The translations under genes were made by a program, and so were the position numbers. Shown piece by piece: positions 7,474 through 15,041 of a stretch of DNA of 15,148 nucleotides (position 1 is its first letter; each line of letters opens with the position of its first letter). Source of the DNA: Desulfobacula sp. (GTDB lineage Bacteria; Desulfobacterota; Desulfobacteria; Desulfobacterales; Desulfobacteraceae); the NCBI GenBank assembly GCA_011390085.1, contig JAABTB010000015.1, positions 1 to 15,148 of the forward strand. The letters run 5' to 3'. The notes below the pieces were generated by a model. That model saw only the letters and a program-made list of their open reading frames with translations, did no database searches and was not told the DNA's origin.

Positions 7474-8280
7474 ATGAAAAAAGATAAATTAACGCTATTG
7501 CTGGTAGATGACAATGAAAAATTTCTGAATTCCATGGCAGAACGCGCCCGGATGAGAGATTACACGGTGTTGACCGCAACCAATGGTGAACAGGCCCTGG
7601 AGATCGCTTCCAAACAAACAGTTCACATTGCCGTGGTAGATCAGCAGATGCCGGGCATGGAAGGGCTGGTGGTGATCACCCGGCTAAAGGCCATCTCACC
7701 GGATATGAAAACCCTTCTTCTGACCGGCCATGGGGATGACAAACTTAAAGAAGCAACGCAAGCCTTGAATTCCTCTTATTTTGATAAGGAAAACATTTCC
7801 GGGTTCTGGGATTTTCTGGCCAACCTGTCTTTGGGAAATATTAATATCCTTCTGGTAGATGATAATCCGAAATTCCTCAGAACCCTGTCCGACAGAATTA
7901 AGCTCAAAGGCCATGACCCGCTGACAGCCCTGAACGGGAAGCAAGCCCTTGAAATCATGAAAAGCACAAGGGTTCAGTTGGCTATTGTGGACCAGCAGAT
8001 GCCGGATATGGACGGCCTGGAAGTCATTACCCAGTTAAAAAAGATTGATCCTGCCATAAAGACCATGCTCTTGACCGGCCACGGAGATGAGAAGCTTAAA
8101 GAAGCGACGGAAGCCCTGAATTCAGCCTATTTTGAAAAGGAAGACATGGGCAGTTTCTGGGGATTCTTCAGAAAGATTCTGAAAAGTCTTGAAACCTCCA
8201 TGGCCGCGGCCGGCATGGCGGAAGACGGGGATCAGGAAGATGCCATTAAAATTGAAAACCCGCTAAAAAAAGATAAATGA
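7474..8280 (+). CDS. Tandem double receiver-domain response regulator
   Basis: A 268-residue protein built of two CheY-like receivers (about 6-117 and 123-234) with almost no linker, then a flexible acidic tail. By hand alignment they share about 64 of 113 residues without gaps, so this is an internal duplication. Both keep the acidic pair (Asp12/13; Asp129/130), the phosphoacceptor in the identical context VDQQMP (Asp56; Asp173), and LLTGHGD. In both, the usual Lys-Pro after beta5 is replaced by YF(D/E)KE, with Lys105 and Lys222 retained but no proline. There is no output domain. AAGGTG lies 4 bases before the ATG. The stop overlaps the start of the NtrC-like gene by 4 bases (ATGA). A role as phosphate sink, relay element or scaffold for that regulator is inferred. 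Confidence 0.9.
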   Translation: MKKDKLTLLLVDDNEKFLNSMAERARMRDYTVLTATNGEQALEIASKQTVHIAVVDQQMPGMEGLVVITRLKAISPDMKTLLLTGHGDDKLKEATQALNSSYFDKENISGFWDFLANLSLGNINILLVDDNPKFLRTLSDRIKLKGHDPLTALNGKQALEIMKSTRVQLAIVDQQMPDMDGLEVITQLKKIDPAIKTMLLTGHGDEKLKEATEALNSAYFEKEDMGSFWGFFRKILKSLETSMAAAGMAEDGDQEDAIKIENPLKKDK

Positions 8281-9629
8281 TTAACCGGATAAAAAAAATT
8301 CTGCTGGTTGATGATGAAGAACGGTTGTTGGATTCAATGGCCCAGCGGCTTACCCTGCTGGGCTTTGAAGCCATAAAGGCGCCTTCCGGTACAAAGGCCA
8401 TTGACATTGCTTCAAAAACAAAGATCGATCTGGCCATTGTGGACTTGAAAATGCCGGATATGGATGGCCTTGCCACCATCACGAGGCTCAAGCAGATGGC
8501 CCCGGATATGAAAACAGTTCTTCTGACGGGTTATGGAAGCGAGAAAACCCGGCAGAAAACCAAGAGCCTGGGGTCAGACTATTTTGAAAAGGACTCGATG
8601 GGGGAACTCTGGGATCTGATCCGGCGCATGAGCACCCAGGACATGGACCGGCAGATTTCGCGGGGGATGGTTGAGCCCCCCGGCAGGAGTTTGGGCGATT
8701 TACCCCGGATAATCGGGGAAACTCCTGGAATGCAGCGGCTGCGTAAAGATATTGAACGCTTGTCCGGACTGGACTGCACCATTATGATCCGGGGAGAAGA
8801 AGGAGCGGGAAAAGAACTGGCCGCAAGGACGGTCCATAAATTGAGTCATCGCCGGGAACAAAGGTTCCTGGCATTCAACTGCGGGTGTTTCAGCAATGAT
8901 TTTAATTTTACCGAGCTCTTGGGCTCTCTTGAGGAACCGGGCGGCTACACCGGCTCAAAAGATCAGGGACCAAGGGATATCCGGTTTACAGGAACCATTT
9001 TTCTGGATCATTTCGAAACCATGCCCGAGGAAACACAGCGAGATATGATTGGATTGATGGACAAAACCGGTTCCAACCGGTTTCCGGATTCAGGGGAAAG
9101 GGACATCCGGTTTATTGTCGCCACCCATCAGGACCTCAAGAAACGAGTGGAAGACAAAAAATTTAACAAGGACCTGTATCAGCGTCTCAATGCCATACCC
9201 ATGTCCGTTCCGCCGCTGCGGGAGCGCCGGGATGATATTTCTCCCCTATGCAGTTTCTTTTTGGCCCAATTGAATAAAGACTTTGAAAAAAACATTGAAT
9301 CCATTTCAGATGAGGTGTTTTCCATTTTCATGAACTATTCTTTTCCCGGCAATGTTCGGGAACTCCGGCATATTATCGAAAGAGCGGTGATATTGGCGGA
9401 TACGACCACCATTGAGCTGATGCATCTGCCTGACCGGTTGAGAAAAACGACACCGGCGCCCCTGTCTTTGGGCTCACAACCTTTTATGTCCCTGGCTGAA
9501 TTGGAAAAGGCCCATATTGTAAAAGCCATTGAATTAACCCGGGGAAACCGGTCAAAAGCCGCCGAAATTCTGGGCATCAGCCGTGCTGCCCTGTGGCGGA
9601 AACTCAAGATGATCCATATCGAAGAATAA
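8277..9629 (+). CDS. NtrC-family response regulator with degenerate sigma-54 activator (AAA+) domain
   Basis: A 450-residue protein with three domains: receiver (about 5-118; Asp12/13, Asp56, Thr84, Lys105), AAA+ (about 143-372) and Fis-type HTH (about 405-447; RGNRSKAAEILGISRAALWR). The receiver resembles both copies in the preceding gene, including YFEKD instead of Lys-Pro. Walker A is intact (GEEGAGKE, 173-180). Other signatures are altered: GAFTGA reads GGYTGS (222-227), the Walker B Asp-Glu is Asp-His (FLDHF, 242-246), the sensor I Asn is His (ATHQ), and the first of the two Arg-finger positions (FR.DL..R) is Asn (FNKDLYQR). FPGNVREL near 356 is normal. It probably binds DNA but may not activate sigma-54 polymerase; a repressor or sigma-70-type regulator is possible. 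It is translationally coupled to the tandem receiver. Confidence 0.93.
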   Translation: MINRIKKILLVDDEERLLDSMAQRLTLLGFEAIKAPSGTKAIDIASKTKIDLAIVDLKMPDMDGLATITRLKQMAPDMKTVLLTGYGSEKTRQKTKSLGSDYFEKDSMGELWDLIRRMSTQDMDRQISRGMVEPPGRSLGDLPRIIGETPGMQRLRKDIERLSGLDCTIMIRGEEGAGKELAARTVHKLSHRREQRFLAFNCGCFSNDFNFTELLGSLEEPGGYTGSKDQGPRDIRFTGTIFLDHFETMPEETQRDMIGLMDKTGSNRFPDSGERDIRFIVATHQDLKKRVEDKKFNKDLYQRLNAIPMSVPPLRERRDDISPLCSFFLAQLNKDFEKNIESISDEVFSIFMNYSFPGNVRELRHIIERAVILADTTTIELMHLPDRLRKTTPAPLSLGSQPFMSLAELEKAHIVKAIELTRGNRSKAAEILGISRAALWRKLKMIHIEE

Positions 9630-9633
9630 GGAT

Positions 9634-10167
9634 TCAAGGGCCGAGAATAAAAATCGCCTCTGAAATCGGAATCCTGTCCAAAAGGGGGGGATCTGTTTCA
9701 ATGGATCCGATGAACTGCCGGTTTATGCCGGCCAAAAGGGTGTTGAGCTGGTCGAGATGGAGCAAGGTCTCTTTTGGGAAAGAGGAGACGCCTTTAAAAT
9801 TATCAGGACAGAAATCCACCAGTCGCTGACCCTTTTTTTCCATATAAAGGGGATAGCCGTGGGTCCGGCAGATGATGGGGCGGAACGGATAGAGGACACA
9901 TTCCCTTTCAATCAGAAGCGGGCAGCCGGCCTTTTCCAGGTTTAGCCTTATTTTAACCTTAATGTCGTCAGGCAGACGGACATAGCCGTGGGACAATGAA
10001 AAGGCCTCAACCGGAAACAGGGTCAGAAATCTGCAACACCTGTCGCATCCTTTTTTGCAGGCAATCTTGTCCGGAAAGGTATTTTGGATGCCGGCGATAT
10101 GGCCATCCACCCGTTTGACCAGGGCCTGATAATCTTTAAAAAGCGGTTTGATTTGATCCAAGGTCAT
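9634..10167 (-). CDS. YkgJ family cysteine-cluster protein
   Basis: A 177-residue protein with eight cysteines in the arrangement of the YkgJ/CxxCxxCC family (putative zinc- or iron-chelating). The cluster is CKKGCDRCC (Cys37, 41, 44, 45), with further Cys at 82, 90, 100 and 120, including RPIICRTHGYPL and DFCPDNF. These four segments match the family's usual metal-site layout. The biochemical role is not established for the family. It starts 19 bases after the stop of the NUDIX gene and has a poor ribosome binding site, so it is probably co-transcribed with it. Its end is 4 bases from the end of the convergent NtrC-like gene, and no terminator is visible between them. Confidence 0.88.
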   Translation of the reverse strand: MTLDQIKPLFKDYQALVKRVDGHIAGIQNTFPDKIACKKGCDRCCRFLTLFPVEAFSLSHGYVRLPDDIKVKIRLNLEKAGCPLLIERECVLYPFRPIICRTHGYPLYMEKKGQRLVDFCPDNFKGVSSFPKETLLHLDQLNTLLAGINRQFIGSIETDPPLLDRIPISEAIFILGP

Positions 10168-10186
10168 TGTTCAGGCTGTTTGGCGG

Positions 10187-11086
10187 TTAGAGACCTACGG
10201 GTTTCCAGACGCCGGTATCACACCAGATCCTTGAAAACCCGGCGCCCGGCGCCAGTATTTTTTTAGACAATTTTGACGTATCGATTCCGGAGTCCGAACC
10301 CCACAGGGGATCCCAGGGCTCCAGGATAACAGGACCGTTGGGGGACGGAACCAGGCGCGGTGCAATGGCATCACCCCAGGTCCGGGATTTGAGGGCCTGC
10401 CCAAGGTCATCCAGGGTTTTAAATGTTGAAAGTTCCGTTAGGGTGACAACCGTTGGCGGACTCAGGGGAACCTTGAGTTCCAGGTTCAGTTCAAGGGCAC
10501 TTTGAGGTGTCAGCCAAACGCCGTGTTGGGTTTCCGTATCATCGGGTATGCAGGTTTGGCCCTGGGGCATAAAGACAATAAAGAATCTTGTGTCAAAGCG
10601 CTTTTTCATGAGGATCGGTGTAATCCAGTGGGACCATCTTCCAAGGCTTGAGAGCGATAAGGTCCAGTTCTCCGCCATGATCTTGGTTTTGAACCAGGAT
10701 TTCGGAAGGCCCGTCTTCAACCGGAAGGCGCATATATGGTCCAGATCCGGCTTTGTTTTATCCCCGGTCACGGCAATCAACACCCCTGCTTCTTCAAGGG
10801 TTTCCCGGATGGCCGCAATGCTGAAGGAAAGAATATCTTCAAGGGACAGGGCGGCCCCGCCCAGCCGTTGCACAATCTCATCCGGATGCAGATCCACATA
10901 AGGGGCCCAGGATTCAAGGCCTTTGTCTTCCGGGTCCACCACCCCGCCAGGGAAAACATAGAGCCCGCCCATAAAGCCGGATGCATTGCTTCTTCTTAAC
11001 AGATAAATTTCAAAGGCCTTGCTCTTTTCTCTCACAAGGATGACTGTGGAGGCCTGCCGTAAGGGAGGAGGGGTATTCTTATCCAT
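10187..11086 (-). CDS. NUDIX hydrolase with interrupted Nudix box (NUDT19/RP2-like)
   Basis: A 299-residue protein. The Nudix signature is split: FPGG (residues 45-48) begins it and AAIRETLEEAG (91-101) completes it, with about 33 extra residues between. The catalytic REXXEE (Arg94, Glu95, Glu98, Glu99) is intact. Such an insertion is known in the NUDT19/RP2 group, which hydrolyses CoA and related nucleotide diphosphates; that substrate is only a hint here. The frame stays open to a TTG at 11155, but that TTG is part of a promoter -35 box. The ATG at 11086 has AGGAAA upstream, so I start there. It is the first gene of a two-gene unit with the cysteine-cluster protein. Confidence 0.9.
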   Translation of the reverse strand: MDKNTPPPLRQASTVILVREKSKAFEIYLLRRSNASGFMGGLYVFPGGVVDPEDKGLESWAPYVDLHPDEIVQRLGGAALSLEDILSFSIAAIRETLEEAGVLIAVTGDKTKPDLDHICAFRLKTGLPKSWFKTKIMAENWTLSLSSLGRWSHWITPILMKKRFDTRFFIVFMPQGQTCIPDDTETQHGVWLTPQSALELNLELKVPLSPPTVVTLTELSTFKTLDDLGQALKSRTWGDAIAPRLVPSPNGPVILEPWDPLWGSDSGIDTSKLSKKILAPGAGFSRIWCDTGVWKPVGL

Positions 11087-11125
11087 CTTATTTCCTGAAA
11101 CAGGTTCTGTTTTAATTGTTCGCTC

Positions 11126-11155
11126 AGTATAAAGGGCCTTGTCCGGCAGTGTCAA
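11126..11155 (-). promoter_or_regulatory. Predicted sigma-70-type promoter of the NUDIX-YkgJ unit
   Basis: On the - strand, a perfect TTGACA (11150-11155) is followed after 18 bases by TATACT (11126-11131), a 5 of 6 match to TATAAT. Transcription would start near 11119, about 33 bases before the ATG at 11086. It rules out the upstream TTG at 11155 as the translation start. Confidence 0.7.
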
Positions 11156-11249
11156 TGATTAAACATGATTCAGCAGAAGACTCGCCTGTGAACCGGATGA
11201 AATATGATCCAATCCGCTTTGGACTTCAAACATTTTCTTTTTGCCTCCC

Positions 11250-11287
11250 TTGACAATCAAGCATGATTGTGAGTAAGTGTTACTTAC
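11250..11287 (+). promoter_or_regulatory. Candidate TetR operator and promoter upstream of the regulator gene
   Basis: Two perfect inverted repeats lie side by side. ACAATCA-AGCA-TGATTGT spans 11253-11270 and GTAAGT-GTT-ACTTAC spans 11273-11287. A perfect -35 hexamer TTGACA (11250-11255) leads in. At 17-base spacing the -10 position falls on GTAAGT, with a TG one base upstream of it (extended -10 form) but a poor hexamer. The second repeat would thus cover the -10 and is well placed for repression by the adjacent TetR protein. Promoter strength is uncertain. Confidence 0.45.
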
Positions 11288-11295
11288 CTTATTCG

Positions 11296-11315
11296 TATCC
11301 GGCTTTGTCCGGATA
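11296..11315. repeat. 7-bp inverted repeat in the TetR gene leader
   Basis: TATCCGG (11296-11302) and CCGGATA (11309-11315) are perfect inverted copies separated by 6 bases (CTTTGT). They lie between the candidate operator and the TetR start codon. This could be a second protein-binding site or a small leader hairpin; no T-run follows it. Confidence 0.35.
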
Positions 11316-11342
11316 AAATAATGATCATGAAGAAGTGGAGAT

Positions 11343-11936
11343 ATGAGGCATAAAGGAAAAACCAACCCCCCGGGCAGGATAAAAATCATGAAAGCCTTTT
11401 CTCTTCTCATGGCTGAGAAGGATTTCCATTCCATCACAACGGCTGAGATCGCCAGGACCGCCCAAGTGACCGAAGGGCTGATTTACAAATATTTTAAAGA
11501 TAAAAAAGAACTGTTGTACCAGGTATTGAACGACCATTTTTTTGAATTCCAGACCCACATCGAAAACCGGATTGCCAATGAAAAGGCCTGTGTTGAAAAG
11601 CTAAAGGTGATTATTTTTTCAAGTCTTGAAAGTTATGCCGCCAACCGGATTTTTTCAAAGATCCTGTTGCTGGAGGTTCGAAACTCCCTGGATTTTTTTG
11701 AGTCCGGTGCCTATGAAATGGTTCGGGAATATGCGCGGACCATTCTGGACATCATTGAAAAAGGCATAGAGACAGGGGAGCTGAAATCGGAAACAGATCC
11801 CCATATATTGCGCAAAGTCATATTGGGAGCCATTGAGCATGCCTGCCTCGGGGAGATCATTTTTGGAAGGCAACTGGATATTGATGAGGTATCAACAGGA
11901 ATTTCAAATATTGTATTTAACGGAGCAAAACGATAA
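11343..11936 (+). CDS. TetR family transcriptional regulator
   Basis: A 197-residue regulator. The N-terminal HTH is typical: GRIKIMKAFSLL forms helix 1, and TTAEIARTAQVTEGLIYKYF (32-51) forms helices 2-3 with the family's IYKYF-KDKKELL ending. The C-terminal ligand domain has no specific signature but is of ordinary length. The ATG at 11343 keeps helix 1 whole; a later Met at codon 16 would remove part of it. A GGAG is only 2 bases from the ATG, so initiation may be weak. The stop is immediately followed by the ATG of the acyl-CoA synthetase gene, so the two are co-transcribed. TetR proteins next to acyl-CoA metabolism genes usually respond to an acyl-CoA or organic acid; here that is inference. 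Confidence 0.93.
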   Translation: MRHKGKTNPPGRIKIMKAFSLLMAEKDFHSITTAEIARTAQVTEGLIYKYFKDKKELLYQVLNDHFFEFQTHIENRIANEKACVEKLKVIIFSSLESYAANRIFSKILLLEVRNSLDFFESGAYEMVREYARTILDIIEKGIETGELKSETDPHILRKVILGAIEHACLGEIIFGRQLDIDEVSTGISNIVFNGAKR

Positions 11937-14129
11937 ATGAACAAAATTGATATTGAAAAATGGATTGAAGAAGGATTATCCTCTTCTTCGAAATCTTTGA
12001 CGGAAGATCGGGCCAAAGCCGTATTCAGAGGATTCAACATCCCGGTGGTGGATGAAAAACGGGAAACGACGGAAGAAGGCGTATTGGCGGCCTGCCTAAA
12101 AACGGGATTCCCGGTGGTGCTGAAAGGCATCGGCAATACCGTTCTGCACAAAACGGAAAAAGGCCTTGTCCGGGTTGGATTGAATACCCCGGATGAGGTC
12201 CGAAGGGCTGTGAAGGAGATGCAGGCATCGGCCGGGGAATCCCTTGAGGCCTTTCTTGTGCAGCCGGTGGTTCAGGGAAAAAGAGAATTCGTGGCCGGCA
12301 TGTTCAGGGACCCCCAGTTCGGTCCTGTTATCCTGTTCGGTTTGGGCGGCATACTGACCGAGGCTCTAAAGGACAGTGTCCTGAAAATCGCACCCCTGAA
12401 GGATGCAGACATGGAAGACATGTTTGATCAATTATCCTCAAAAACCCTCCTGGCCGGGTTCCGGGGTGAAAAACCGGCTGATAAAGCGGCCCTTAAAACC
12501 ATTCTCAGGGGGTTGTCCGATCTGGCCCTGGCCTATTCGGACATCCGGGAAATGGATATCAATCCGCTCATCATCCGCCCCGACGGGTCTCCTGTGGCCG
12601 TGGACGGACTCATTGTCCTTGAAAGAGCTCAAAAAGAGGAGAAAAAGGCGGCCGACATTGATTTGTCCGTCTTGGGCGCCTGCTATTATCCAAGGTCTGT
12701 GGCCTTTATCGGAGCCTCTGCCACACCCGGAAAATGGGGGCATATGCTTTTGACCAATACCCTGTCCAGAAATTATCCGGGAAAGGTGTATCTGGTCAAT
12801 TCCAAAGGCGGAACCATTGCCGGCCGCCATGTGTACGCCTCCGTCAATGAGATAGAAGATTCAGTGGACCTTGCCGTTGTCACCATTCCTGCGGAACATG
12901 TGATCGATCTTTTGCCGGATCTTCAAAAGAAGAAAGTCAAAGGTATGCTTTTGATCACGTCCGGGTTCAAGGAGGTGGGGGAGCAAGGCGCCGACTTGGA
13001 AAAAAGACTTACGGCAGCGGCGAGGGATGCCGGAATACTGATTCTTGGCCCCAATACCATGGGCATATGCAACCCTCACATTGATTTTTATTGCTGTGCG
13101 GCCCATGCCTATCCTAAACCCGGTTCCACAACCCTGGTATGCCAGTCCGGGAATATGGGAACCCAGCTCCTGGCCTTTGCAGAACAACAGGATATCGGCA
13201 TCCGGGCCTTTTCAGGGTCGGGAAACGAAGCCATGGTCACCATTGAAGATTATATGGAGGCCTTTGAGGTCGATGAACTGACCGGTACCGTGGTTCTGTA
13301 TCTTGAGAGCGTAAAGAATGGGTCCCGGTTTTTTAAAAGTGCGGCCCGGGTTTCCCTGAAAAAACCCATCGTCGTCCTGAAGGGCGGCAGAACCCGAAAA
13401 GGGGGAAAGGCGGCTTCCAGCCATACCGGTGCCATGGCCTCGAATTCAAGGGTGTTTGACGCGGCCTGCCGGCAGGCCGGCATCATCCAGGTCAACCAAC
13501 CCATGGAACTTCTGGATCTTTCGGCCGTGTTTTCATCCCTGCCCCTGCCCAGGGGAAACCGGGTCGCCATCATGACCCTGGGCGGTGGCTGGGGAGTGAT
13601 CACCACGGATCTTTGTGCGGAAAACGGGCTGGATGTTCCTGAATTGCCCCAAGAGATCATTGAACGGTTGAACAGGATACTTCCGCCCTTCTGGAGCCAC
13701 GGCAACCCTGTGGATATTGTGGGGGAAGGGGACCCGGCCATCCCCAAAACCTGCCTGGAAGAGCTGCTGAAATGGGATGGCTGTGATGCCGTCATTCATC
13801 TGGGGATTCACGGCAAACGGGTCCTGGTGAACAATATGATTGAATCGGTATTAAAAACCGATCCGGGTATTAGCAGGGCTGAGGCTGAGCTTTTTAAGGC
13901 AGCCGTCCTTCAGTTTGAAGACGATTACGCCCGTTATGTGGTCCAATTAACAAAAAAATATGAAAAGCCGGTCCTGGGTGTCAGCCTTTTGACCGATGAA
14001 ATCAGCAGGACCCTTTACCCGTGTGAGGGATATGACTATAGAAGTGTTTTTTTTCCGTCTCCGGAAAGGGCCGTAAAGGCCTTATGGGGGATGGTCCGGT
14101 ATTATGAGTGGAAGAAAGGCCATGAATAA
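11937..14129 (+). CDS. ADP-forming acyl-CoA synthetase (acetate-CoA ligase type), fused subunits
   Basis: A 730-residue enzyme that interconverts an acyl-CoA plus ADP and phosphate with the free acid, CoA and ATP. The beta-type ATP-grasp part comes first (about 15-230; LHKTEKGLV with His71 and REMDINPLII), then the alpha-type CoA-binding Rossmann part (from about 243; YYPRSVAFIGASATPGKWG), then the ligase domains. The phosphohistidine loop is complete: GGRTRKGGKAASSHTGAMA with His496. Both the N-terminal His and the loop His of the ADP-forming family are present, so it should be active. The beta-alpha order of the fusion is notable. Acid specificity is not evident. The ATG directly follows the TetR stop; GGAG lies about 11 bases upstream. 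An 18-bp perfect palindrome lies inside the gene at 13462-13479. Confidence 0.93.
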   Translation: MNKIDIEKWIEEGLSSSSKSLTEDRAKAVFRGFNIPVVDEKRETTEEGVLAACLKTGFPVVLKGIGNTVLHKTEKGLVRVGLNTPDEVRRAVKEMQASAGESLEAFLVQPVVQGKREFVAGMFRDPQFGPVILFGLGGILTEALKDSVLKIAPLKDADMEDMFDQLSSKTLLAGFRGEKPADKAALKTILRGLSDLALAYSDIREMDINPLIIRPDGSPVAVDGLIVLERAQKEEKKAADIDLSVLGACYYPRSVAFIGASATPGKWGHMLLTNTLSRNYPGKVYLVNSKGGTIAGRHVYASVNEIEDSVDLAVVTIPAEHVIDLLPDLQKKKVKGMLLITSGFKEVGEQGADLEKRLTAAARDAGILILGPNTMGICNPHIDFYCCAAHAYPKPGSTTLVCQSGNMGTQLLAFAEQQDIGIRAFSGSGNEAMVTIEDYMEAFEVDELTGTVVLYLESVKNGSRFFKSAARVSLKKPIVVLKGGRTRKGGKAASSHTGAMASNSRVFDAACRQAGIIQVNQPMELLDLSAVFSSLPLPRGNRVAIMTLGGGWGVITTDLCAENGLDVPELPQEIIERLNRILPPFWSHGNPVDIVGEGDPAIPKTCLEELLKWDGCDAVIHLGIHGKRVLVNNMIESVLKTDPGISRAEAELFKAAVLQFEDDYARYVVQLTKKYEKPVLGVSLLTDEISRTLYPCEGYDYRSVFFPSPERAVKALWGMVRYYEWKKGHE
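13462..13479. repeat. 18-bp perfect palindrome inside the acyl-CoA synthetase gene
   Basis: CGGCCTGCC followed by its exact inverted copy GGCAGGCCG, with no spacer. It is in frame and encodes an ordinary stretch (AACRQAG) shortly after the catalytic His loop. Its function, if any, is unknown, and GC-rich codon choice may explain it. Confidence 0.6.
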
Positions 14130-14242
14130 GGGGCCTTGTAACCTCTGAAATTTTATTTTACTATACCATAGCCGGCTGTGATGGTCCGGGTGTGATGATT
14201 TTGCAGGGATAAACATAAACCAATACTTTTTCAGGAGGCAAC

Positions 14243-15034
14243 ATGCAGCCAAGAATAACAACATCAACACTGATGAAAATGAAAGCGGAGAAAAAAAAGA
14301 TAACCGCCCTGACCGCCTATGATTTTCCCTTTGCACGGATGCTGGATCAGGCCGGTATTGAGATTATCCTGGTGGGGGATTCCCTGGGCATGGTGGTCCA
14401 GGGAAAAGACAATACCCTTCCGGTCACCATGGATGAGGCCATTTACCATACCTCTATGGTATCCAGGGCATGCAGTTTTTCAATGGTCATCGGGGATATG
14501 CCCTTCATGTCCTACCAGGGCTCCCTGGATAAAGCCATTGACAATGCCGGCCGGTTTTTAAAGGAAGCCGGGGCTGCTGCTGTTAAACTGGAAGGCGGGG
14601 CAGGGGTCTGTCCGGTCATCCATGCACTGTCCCGTGTGGGGATACCGGTCCAGGCCCATATCGGCCTGACTCCCCAGTCCGTCCATCAGATGGGGGGATT
14701 CAAGGTCCAAAGAGACGAGGAAAGACTTTTGAAAGATGCAAAAGATGTTGAAGAAGCCGGAGCATTTTCCGTTGTCCTGGAAGGGATTCCGTCGGCCATT
14801 TCCGCAAAGATCACCCAAAGCCTTCACATCCCCACCATTGGAATCGGTGCAGGCGTTGAATGCGACGGCCAGATCCTGGTGCTCCATGATATGATCGGGA
14901 TCAATGACCGGTTTCTGCCCAAATTCGTCAAAAAATATGCAGATCTTGCAGGTGCGGCAAAAAAAGGAGTAGAACAATATATCAATGAAGTAAAGGCCGG
15001 GGAATTTCCTTCAAAAGACTATGAATACAAATAA
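14243..15034 (+). CDS. panB: 3-methyl-2-oxobutanoate hydroxymethyltransferase (ketopantoate synthesis)
   Basis: A 263-residue cytoplasmic enzyme, normal length for PanB. It transfers a hydroxymethyl group from 5,10-methylenetetrahydrofolate to 2-oxoisovalerate to make ketopantoate, the first committed step to pantothenate and CoA. Family motifs are intact: [15 protein letters not shown] (Asp46) and GDMPFMSY (Asp85) for metal binding, KLEGG (Glu117), QAHIGLTPQ (His139) and VLEGIP (Glu180). AGGAGG lies 4 bases before the ATG, the strongest Shine-Dalgarno in the window. It follows the acyl-CoA synthetase by 113 bases; I see no convincing terminator or promoter in that gap, although one may be there. 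The next gene starts at or inside its end, suggesting a pantothenate operon. Confidence 0.97.
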   Translation: MQPRITTSTLMKMKAEKKKITALTAYDFPFARMLDQAGIEIILVGDSLGMVVQGKDNTLPVTMDEAIYHTSMVSRACSFSMVIGDMPFMSYQGSLDKAIDNAGRFLKEAGAAAVKLEGGAGVCPVIHALSRVGIPVQAHIGLTPQSVHQMGGFKVQRDEERLLKDAKDVEEAGAFSVVLEGIPSAISAKITQSLHIPTIGIGAGVECDGQILVLHDMIGINDRFLPKFVKKYADLAGAAKKGVEQYINEVKAGEFPSKDYEYK

Positions 15035-15041
15035 AAGAAAT

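Noticed and set aside
9064..9083. Inverted repeat AAACCGGTT-CC-AACCGGTTT in the NtrC-like gene
   Set aside because: Lies within a coding segment of the AAA+ domain; CCGG-rich codons are common throughout the window, so no function is claimed.
11087..11155. Longer NUDIX reading frame starting at TTG 11155
   Set aside because: The TTG is the first half of a perfect -35 box with a good -10 downstream, there is no ribosome binding site before it, and the ATG at 11086 has AGGAAA upstream.
13250..13795. 181-codon - strand frame inside the acyl-CoA synthetase gene
   Set aside because: Antisense shadow of a highly conserved enzyme gene; low-complexity Ser/Pro/Arg-rich product typical of such shadows.
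14130..14242. Possible promoter (TTGTAA...TATACC) or hairpin upstream of panB
   Set aside because: The hexamers are 20 bases apart, and the ACCAT/ATGGT arms are short with an 11-base gap; not strong enough to list.
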